Shown here: positions 57,302-64,000 of the stretch, in pieces
Layout: each line of letters opens with the position of its first letter
Numbering within the stretch: the stretch's first letter is position 1
Source of the DNA: Blastobasis lacticolella
Lineage: Eukaryota; Arthropoda; Insecta; Lepidoptera; Blastobasidae
Direction: 5' to 3'
Assembly (NCBI GenBank): GCA_905147135.1
Contig: LR990048.1
Location: 5,502,563 to 5,566,562 of the forward strand
DNA: 64,000 nt
Translations under genes and position numbers: made by a program
The notes under the pieces: generated by a model
Seen by the model: only the letters and a program-made list of their open reading frames with translations
Told to the model about the DNA's origin: nothing
Database searches by the model: none

Positions 57302-60300
57302 GTAATAGCTCAATCATAGGCAATTTACAATTGTATAATTTTATAAAATCTTTAATTCTACCTTGTCAACATGTTCACTTAGTCTCTTGTTATAATCTCA
57401 TTTACAAAATATATACTGGTACGGTGGCATCAGTACAGTATTGCACCATCATTACAACACTATTATGTGGGTACAACATGTCTCTCCCTTCCTTGAACCA
57501 TGTTGTCAAAAAGGTATTGCTTTATTATTGACCACCTACTTGACATCAACCCCCTTTGGGAATGCTATTGAGATCTCTGTTACCACACATATTGCATCAT
57601 TCAATATATGTAATCTAATAAAATTTCATTTTAGGCTTATATATTTCATCATAAGTATTGGTCTATAACTACATTTAATACTAGTAAACATGTTTTCCTT
57701 GCTTCCATTTTTCATTTAGTAATATATTTGTGACAGACATTCCTCATGTACGATATGAAACTCGGTGGAGTTATACCTATTCGCATAAACTTGATTATTG
57801 ATGTTTAATCACTTCTATGCAATTTAAATCTTTTAGGTACCTCTTCAATTGCGGCGAATGCACACAGCGGCTTGCCCATGAGCATAAAGTAAAGCTGTCG
57901 CGGCTAGACGACATATTCATAACAAGCAAAACCTGGCGCAACATTGGTGGGCTTCCTGGGCTCTCCCTTACTCTACAAGATGTTGGAGTTCCCAATATTA
58001 CCTTGCATGGTCCCAAAGGATTGGTAAGTGATAATTTTATAGTGTCATTCTGCTTTTGACACCTTTAAATTGATATTGTATTATTGGTGGGTAAAACTGT
58101 TTAATAAAGGGTATAGAGAGCTATAGCTTATTAGACAAGAGAGTAATTTACTTTGGGAAAAGACAGACTAAGTAGATATTTATCAAAACTCCAGTTTTGT
58201 GAGTGTGCCACTCACAACACTGCTTTCTATCAATCTGTATATTGTATTATATTCTATCAATCTAATAAGTTTTTATTTGTAGGATGAACTCTATCATGCA
58301 ACCAGAAGGTTTGTCATTATGAAAGATATGAATGTTACAATGGCAGAGTGCAGCCCCACTGAAGATTTTGAAGACAATGTTATGAGTGTGAAATACATAC
58401 TTCTGTAAGTTATTTTTTGTACTTATTTGTAGACTATTCTTTTTTTTACATTATAATTCTAAACCGCTTTCATTCCTTTCTCATTTATTTTTAGAGGTCC
58501 TCAGGAAGATATCCCTTTGAAGGATAATCCACCATGTAAAAAAGTGAAACTGGAAGATACAAGTGGTAAAGAGTTAGAAGAATTCAATGAGTTCATATGT
58601 GATGACACAGACTATTATACTGCCAAGACAAGATCCAATCCAGATTATAAAGGAAGGATCCCCATAAAGAGCACTAAAGCTGAAAGAAGATCACCTGAGA
58701 GAGGTAAGTGATCATTGTATGCTTACCTATCTCCTTTTTCCTATATCAATTTATTTGGGATTTCAAAATCCACCAAATGGTGCTGTTTAGAAGTGACTTT
58801 ACTTTATATCTTACTTCTGGTTGATGTCAAAATACTGTCATGCTATTGAACAAAAACTACTGCTGTCAATTAAGGATAAATTTAGCCAATGACAGGGCTT
58901 TATTTTAACATCAGATCTCACGATGCAGTAGAGACATCTCAGACAGCCATCTGGTGGATTTTGCAATTTTTGAAGCCCTCATTGTGGTTCAGACAAAAGA
59001 CTGTACAATATCAAATGTGTCCAAATTTTGGAACAAATTGGACTTTCGAACATAGATACAGCCAATTCTGGTCCACTTTGATACTGTACCGATTGAATTT
59101 ATTTATGGATTGTCAAAGAAGTTTACAATAATACAAATTAAATGATGTTTATAATAATGCACATACTTGCACATCACCACCAACATACTTTTCCTTTTGC
59201 AGCGGTTGATCTGATGACAAAGAAGACAGAAAATGTCTTCCAAGACATGCAGAAGACGTCAACATGTACAGTTGCCTATGTTTGCACATTGAAGGTATGT
59301 CAAAGATGACCACAATACAAATTAGTAATAGAAAATAGGTCTTAAGTATACTGGTTATCGTTTCAGAAACGTCTAGGCACCCTGGATCTCGAGAAGTGTG
59401 TGGAAAAGGGCGTGAAGCCGGGCCCGATGCTGGGACAACTGAAGGCTGGCGAGGACGTGGTCCTGCCGGACGGGAGAATCGTTCTTTCAAAGGACGTGAA
59501 GACGCCCGACGACCCCGGACCTGTATTCATTGGTAAGTTGTGGAGATGCAAGATAGAAACTGCAGCTTCATTCAGCTAGATGTCAAATGCTAGCAGTTAC
59601 CTCCAATTATGATATGTCAATGCCCTGAACTGTATTAAGGCCTCTATGTCCAGAACGAATAAGGTGCTGCATGATTATGATAAAATGTCAAAGCTAGTGA
59701 TTACAACAAACTTATGAAATGTCAAACAGCGAATTCGCGAGTTACTCCGTGAGATTTCTATGTGTTTGGCTTCTCTATCATTCCTCTGTCCGCTTCTTTC
59801 GTATAAGAGCCATCGAAAATGCCACGGACTAATCCGCCAGGACAGCAAGCACTTATCTTAGATTGAAACGCATCGCTCGCGTTTGACGTTTATCAAAATG
59901 TACTGCAAGCGGGTCCAATCACTTCGTAGTAATTCTATTGCGATAAACGTTCGGAACTTATCGGCTACGTTCGGCCAGCTCTCGTAGATCGACGCGGTAA
60001 TGCGTACGCGGCGAAGTTACCCGAACGCAGCCGAAAAGTTCCGATCATCTAGTGATGATTGCAATTGCAATAGAATCGCTACGAAGCGATTGAATCTTGG
60101 CTAGACCAACAGCCGTATAGCCGATCTCCGATAGCACGTCGCCATTATGATGCAATTGGGTGTGGACCAATCGTAGCATTTTGCTGCGATTGGTTTAAAC
60201 TCAATTGCATCAAAACGGCGGCGTACAATCGGAGATAGGCGGTACCACTGATGCTTCCTATTGGCATATTGGTTAGACCCGCATTGCGTTTAGACCACTA

Positions 60301-62802
60301 ACCACACGACTCTTCCCTTTCTCTAGTACTGGACGTGCCGGACTTGTCATACCTGCGTCCGGAGGAGTTCGCGGCGCACTTCGACGACGGCACCAACCCG
60401 CCGGAGAACGTGCCCGCGCTCGTCGTGCACTATTCGCCGCCGGAAGTGTTCCACACGCCGGCGTGAGTGTGATGCCTCTTTGTTTGGTTACTTTAAAGCA
60501 GTGTCTCTTAAACTTCTAGCAGGCACGGACCACTTTCTGGTTTTACCAAATTCAGTGGAGCTGTAGCAAACAATATTTTAACGCAATTTCCTATTGAGTA
60601 GTGGATAACACCACAGAATTTATAAAAAAAAAATCATCTTATTTTGATTTCTGTGATGTTAAACTTTATCATTCAATGTTTACTGAGGATTCTGGACCCC
60701 TGATACACATGCAACGGACCCCTGGATGTGGGATTAAAGAATCCCTGCTTTGAAGGCTATGTCCACGGCGGCGTCAATGAGGGGTCTCGCGATTCAAGAT
60801 GGCGCCACAGAGACAAGAAGTCCAATGTCAAAATAAAGCTATGACATTGGTTAGAATATCCGTTATTTTACAGCAGTTGTTTCTGTACAATAGCACATCA
60901 GTAATTGACAACAGACCTTACTTCTCACTAGCGCCATCTGTTGGATTTTGAAATCTCGAATTGTCGACGAATGCAATGCAAGCAGCTGCAAGGTTAGGTT
61001 AGTTACTGTTCAATAATATGAACAAAATTGTAAAGCATACAGCTGACTCAGAGTATGTGTTCAAAAACTATCAAAATTTTATTTCGCGAGCGAAGATAAA
61101 TTTTATTATCCAAAGTTTAGTTTTAGAGACATTAGTTCCTGCTAATTAAATTTTACTTAGTGTTACGTATGGTTTGGCACAATTTTTATTGGCAATGGGC
61201 TTGCATTTGACCTCATCGCACCTCATGGGAAGCGACGATGCGGTCGAAGATGTGGCCTTGCCTAGAAGATATCTATTCACTCTTGAGTTGAAGACCCCAA
61301 GGTTATATTTTTAGGCGAACAGTGACGCAGGCAGAGAGTCCATCCCTTAGCACCGCACATTAGAGAACTGAATGCAAATAGCTGAATACGAGATGGTGAG
61401 AATATTACATACAATACATTTTCCTTGTCAACAGTTATCGGTCCTTTATAAAACGGTTTGGCCCGACGACGCGTCATCTAATCCTCAATGGACAGAACTC
61501 CTGCCTTGGCTCCGAATCGGTGCACCGCACGCAACACAGGTTGCACCTCCTCGACCCAGACATATTCCCGCTGTTGAAGGACGTCAGTGTGCCAGCTTTG
61601 TGGAACTCCCTACCCTCCTCGCCTAAGACTGAGAGCCCGAAAAAACTTCAGGGGTTGGAAGAATTGAAAAAGAAGGTAGGTTTGCTCTCTTTTTTGATTT
61701 GATGTGTTGAAAATTATATTAAGATGAAATTTGCAGCTGCTTTTGTTTTATGTTGCGGATATTGTTTTTTTTTGCCGCTGCAATCTTTGGGCTTTGCTCC
61801 GGTGGTTGTGTTATTTTTTTATTTTTTTTAATGACATATGGTAGGCAAACAGGCAAGCGGGCCACCTGATGGAAAGTGGTCACCACTGCCTATAGACATT
61901 AGCAACACCAAGAGTATTACTAATGCGTTGCCCACCTCTATAACACGTTGCTCTGGCAGCAAAAAGGCAAATGCCACTCCACTGCCAAAGCCACGGTTCC
62001 CCAAATCCCCACCCCATGGAGCACTGGATACCTTACTCACTGGCAGAAACACAATACTATTTAAAAGCGTATTATTTAGCTGCGATATTCTGTAAGGTGG
62101 AGGTACTTCCCCAGTCGGGCGGCTCCAATTCGAACGAGATACCCCGCTATGCCCTACCTCTCTTAACTTGTTGTAACTTGTAAGTGGATGTTACATATTT
62201 AGTATTGTTATGGCCATTACAAACCTTATCACAAGTATCTATATAGGATGACAGAACATTTGGCATGTAAATATAACGTGATTTACTATACTTCTTACAA
62301 AATTCAAATTGAGGTCGTGTAGATAACGAATCTTCAATCCAATGGTGGGGACTTTCGGATGGCTCCGATGCCAACTGTTCCTGCGGTGCTGTCCAAACTA
62401 TGTCACACCTCTTATCATGTCCTGCGTGCCCGAACACCTGCACGCAGGAGGATCTTATGACAGCCACCGACAGTGCTGTCAATGTGGCTAAGTTTTGGGC
62501 CACTACATTATACTGTTTGTCATTGACACACAAAGAAGAATCAAATCATTCCGCTTTTGTTGTGTGTAGTTAGCATGTCCTTATTGACTAGACTAGTGTG
62601 TAGTTAGCATGAGCCGGTGGTGGTGCGATGTGAGCCGTGGTTTATAGATCGCGCTGGCCCAGTTCCAGAATATGGTTAACATGGAGGGGTCGTGCAAGCT
62701 CGAGTGCTGTCCAGACGTGGCGGACGACGGGGAACCGCTCGAGCTGATGGCTGGGAGGACGCTCACAATGTTCTACCTGAGGCCTAGGAGGGAGCTTGAT
62801 AG
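57039..62802 (+). CDS. ELAC2: Long-form tRNase Z (ELAC2/RNaseZ), N-terminal half, 9 exons
   Basis: Exons are 57039-57301, 57837-58023, 58283-58404, 58495-58703, 59203-59294, 59367-59532, 60327-60462, 61435-61675 and 62648-62802; all phases agree. tRNase Z removes the 3' trailer from tRNA precursors in the nucleus and mitochondria. The visible half holds the non-catalytic lactamase-like domain: YLFNCGECTQRLAHEHKVKL, LDDIFITSKTWRNIGGLPGL, then the flexible-arm region with GPMLGQLKAGEDVVLPDGRI, GPVFIVLDVPD, and FGPTTRHLILN to LLDPDIFPLLKD, ending at FYLRPRRELDR. The HxHxDH catalytic half must lie past 64000. The N-terminus is rich in Arg, Lys and aromatic residues without acidic ones at first, fitting a mitochondrial leader. 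Confidence 0.93.
57837..58023 (+). CDS. ELAC2: ELAC2 exon 2
   Basis: Acceptor ATCTTTTAG, donor GTAAGT. Reads YLFNCGECTQRLAHEHKVKL, then SRLDDIFITSKTWRNIGG, the inactive N-terminal metallo-lactamase core characteristic of long tRNase Z. Ends HGPKGL, phase 0. Confidence 0.93.
58283..58404 (+). CDS. ELAC2: ELAC2 exon 3
   Basis: Acceptor TTATTTGTAG, donor GTAAGT. Reads DELYHATRRFVIMKDMNVTM, then ECSPTEDFEDNVMSVKYILL. The Y-x-A-x(2)-F and E/D-rich segment match the family after GPPxL. Confidence 0.9.
58495..58703 (+). CDS. ELAC2: ELAC2 exon 4: linker
   Basis: Acceptor TTATTTTTAG, donor GTAAGT. Low-conservation linker with a basic patch (PCKKVKLED) that could help nuclear import, then KELEEFNEFICDDTDYYTAK. 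Ends one base into a codon. Confidence 0.88.
58755..58987. mobile_element. MITE family B, copy 4
   Basis: TTTCAAAATCCACCAAATGG at the left is mirrored by CCATCTGGTGGATTTTGCAA at the right; outer end GAAGCCCTCATTG. In ELAC2 intron 4. Confidence 0.65.
59203..59294 (+). CDS. ELAC2: ELAC2 exon 5
   Basis: Acceptor CCTTTTGCAG, donor GTATGT. Reads AVDLMTKKTENVFQDMQKTS, then TCTVAYVCTLK, the V-x-Y-x-C-L/T-L-K strand of the family. Confidence 0.88.
59367..59532 (+). CDS. ELAC2: ELAC2 exon 6: arm region
   Basis: Acceptor TCGTTTCAG, donor GTAAGT. Reads LDLEKCVEKGVKPGPMLGQL, then KAGEDVVLPDGRIVLSKDVK. The GVKPGPMLGQLK-GE segment matches the G-P-x(2)-G-x-L-K arm motif that grips tRNA in this family. Confidence 0.92.
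59914..60092. repeat. Palindromic element 1 in ELAC2 intron 6
   Basis: Left arm 59914-59976 (CCAATCACTTCGTAGTAATT, GTTCGGAACTTATCGGCTAC) pairs with right arm 60019-60092 (GCAGCCGAAAAGTTCCGATC, ATAGAATCGCTACGAAGCGA). Arms of about 60-70 bp; no coding capacity. Confidence 0.65.
60113..60247. repeat. Palindromic element 2 in ELAC2 intron 6
   Basis: GATCTCCGATAGCACGTCGC and ATGATGCAATTGGGT on the left pair with CTCAATTGCATCAAAACGGC and GGCGTACAATCGGAGATAGG on the right. The centre is itself palindromic (ACCAATCGTAGCA against TGCTGCGATTGGT). A related fragment is near 63050-63110. Confidence 0.68.
60327..60462 (+). CDS. ELAC2: ELAC2 exon 7
   Basis: Acceptor TTTCTCTAG, donor GTGAGT. Reads VLDVPDLSYLRPEEFAAHFD, then NVPALVVHYSPPEVFHTPA. 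GC-rich. Ends two bases into the next codon. Confidence 0.9.
60776..60965. mobile_element. MITE family B, copy 5
   Basis: CAATGAGGGGTCTCGCGATT and CAAGATGGCGCCACAGAG at the left; CACTAGCGCCATCTGTTGGA and TTTTGAAATCTCG at the right. In ELAC2 intron 7, opposite in orientation to most other copies by its inner sequence. Confidence 0.68.
61200..61350 (-). mobile_element. LINE 3'-end fragment
   Basis: GCATTTGACCTCATCGCACC, GGGAAGCGACGATGCGGTCG and ATCTATTCACTCTTGAGTTG form a diverged copy of the 3' end at 24065-24165. It precedes ELAC2 exon 8. Confidence 0.5.
61435..61675 (+). CDS. ELAC2: ELAC2 exon 8
   Basis: Acceptor TTGTCAACAG, donor GTAGGT. Reads YRSFIKRFGPTTRHLILNGQ, then HRTQHRLHLLDPDIFPLLKD, then an Lys/Ser-rich end. 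The F-G-x-x-T-x-H-x-x-L-N and P-D-I-F-P-L-L motifs are diagnostic of long tRNase Z. Confidence 0.92.
61825..62050 (+). mobile_element. LINE-type repeat fragment
   Basis: GGTAGGCAAACAGGCAAGCG, GGCCACCTGATGGAAAGTGG and CTATAGACATTAGCAACACC are the reverse complement of 18390-18540. Frequent in Lepidoptera. Confidence 0.55.
62290..62530 (+). mobile_element. LINE ORF2 C-terminal fragment
   Basis: The + strand reads NESSIQWWGLSDGSDANCSC, then GAVQTMSHLLSCPACPNTCT, then DLMTATDSAVNVAKFWATTL. This Cys/His cluster with a downstream DL..A...A..VA.FW pattern is the usual end of many insect LINE ORF2s. It lies in ELAC2 intron 8, just before exon 9. Confidence 0.65.
62648..62802 (+). CDS. ELAC2: ELAC2 exon 9 (last one visible)
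   Basis: Acceptor GGTTTATAG, donor GTCAGT. Reads IALAQFQNMVNMEGSCKLEC, then TLTMFYLRPRRELDR, the Y-x-L-R-P-R-R-E-x-D-R junction just before the catalytic domain in the family. Ends two bases into arginine; the rest lies beyond the window. Confidence 0.9.
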
Positions 62803-64000
62803 GTCAGTTGAATTTTTTTTATTTATTTAACAGTTTATTTTACACAAGATAACAAATACACAAAGTACAGTTTAGTTACGACACAACAGGCACTACTTAT
62901 CTCTAAAAGAAATTGCTTCCAGTGGGTCTACAAAAGAGATATGTGAGATAATTAATTTCTAGTTCGTCTTTAAAATGTGATCCAGGTCATGGCATTAAAT
63001 TGTAGTGGTCCCTTGTGATGTGCGTGATTTTGCGGACGGACGCGGACCAGTAGCCGTACCGTCGATTTCCAATAGTATGCCGCCATCTTGATGCAATGAG
63101 AGGTTTTCCAGTAGGTATTGTCAGTTGGTTTCAAAAGGCATCAATAGATGGCGCTCCTACAATTTTGGTAATCTTTTTTAAATCTGTATGATGGTAATCG
63201 CTTGAAATAGGTTGTTAGCAAACAGGATATAAACAATGGGTACGTTGTCTATACTAATATTATAAAGAGGAAATGTTTGATTTTTTGTTAGTTTGTTTGT
63301 TTGTTTGTATTGAATAGGCTTCGAAACTACTCTACCGATTTCAAAAATTCTTTCACCGTTGGAAAGCTACACTATACGCGGGTGACATAGGCTATATTAT
63401 ATTTTCTAAAAAATTACGGATCATTAATAAAACTCCAATAATATAACCAAAGGTGTAAAAAAATACCCAAAAAATTCCTTACATCGCGTGTGCTGCGAAA
63501 ACTATTGATAATAGAACAAAATAATGTACTACGACTTTGCAGAACACATCATTATCTACAAAAAGTGTCACGACAGTATATGTCTAACTATTATAGTTAT
63601 GTCACAATAAGTGTTCTTTTATTTTCTAAATTTAATTGAAATGCCGCCGCTAAAAACGCTCTTTATTTGTACCTTGGTATAAATCTTTATCAAAATCAAT
63701 TACTTCATATTCACGACTGCTTCAATACCTTTATATAATTTTTTGAATTATTCAATTCAGACATTCCATTCGAAAGATATCACGAGTTTAAAAATGTGAA
63801 TATTAGAAAAAAGTCGCGTGTTCGCCGCTCAGTCCGCTTGGCTATCTAGGCAGCACGGGGGGGAGGGAAGTCAGTGTCATCAAGAAATAAAGTGCCGCGC
63901 GGCTCACTCGCGCGGTCGGCTCCCTACGCAGCGGTCGTGTGTAACCCGTGTACCCGTAGTGGTATCCGTGCGAAGCCGGGGCGGGCCGCTAGTATTTGTC
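62803..64000 (+). other. ELAC2 intron 9 (partial)
   Basis: Intron running off the right edge. It contains a palindrome-related fragment near 63050-63180 and the Helitron-like element. No exon is seen. Confidence 0.6.
63248..63992 (+). mobile_element. Helitron-like non-autonomous element
   Basis: Starts TCTATACTAATATTATAAAG, continues with a (GTTT)n tract, then CGATTTCAAAAATTCTTTCA and GACATAGGCTATATTAT, and ends GTGCGAAGCCGGGGCGGGCC then GCTAG before T. A TC start and CTAG end with a GC-rich hairpin-like 3' part fit Helitrons. No Rep/Hel frame is present. Confidence 0.5.

Overview
This is a nuclear genome window from a moth or butterfly (Lepidoptera), judged from intron-rich genes and from repeats typical of that order: a tRNA-headed SINE, CR1/RTE/Jockey-like LINE remnants, MITEs and a Helitron-like 3' end. 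All gene structures below were built by hand from splice sites, reading phase and remembered family similarity; no database search was run.

Three protein genes are present. (1) The last four visible exons of a WDR13-like WD40-repeat gene lie on the + strand at 1928-4754; its 5' part is outside the window. (2) A very large LMTK/AATYK-type (lemur tail kinase) gene fills 7865-55752 on the - strand. I resolve 19 coding exons that sum to exactly 7590 nt (2529 residues plus stop): signal peptide, one membrane helix, a 24-nt microexon, a kinase-like domain that has lost the HRD and DFG aspartates, and a roughly 2100-residue tail with a PP1-docking RVxF motif near its end. (3) The N-terminal half of a long-form tRNase Z (ELAC2/RNaseZ) lies on the + strand at 57039-62802 and runs off the right edge before the catalytic metallo-beta-lactamase half.

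Layout: 1-1927 is repeat-rich sequence with a foldback-like inverted array. WDR13 and LMTK converge and are separated by a SINE and by the presumed LMTK 3' region, which carries strong hairpins. LMTK intron 2 (32135-51713) holds a nearly full-length CR1/Daphne-like LINE in antisense (about 38760-44089, ORF1 intact, ORF2 interrupted in an A run), a Jockey fragment and several GC-rich promoter-like patches. Intron 1 holds degenerate LINE endonuclease and RT remnants. LMTK and ELAC2 are head to head across about 1.3 kb containing a G-run cluster. ELAC2 introns carry palindromic MITEs, a LINE C-terminal fragment and a Helitron-like element.

The three genes have no obvious shared pathway: a WD40 nuclear protein, a membrane kinase-like scaffold, and a tRNA 3'-end processing enzyme of nucleus and mitochondria. 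The most notable points are the predicted pseudokinase state of LMTK, a splice donor that coincides with the edge of a LINE insertion, a minisatellite grown from a WDR13 exon-intron junction, and a LINE leader with repeated tRNA-like B boxes.
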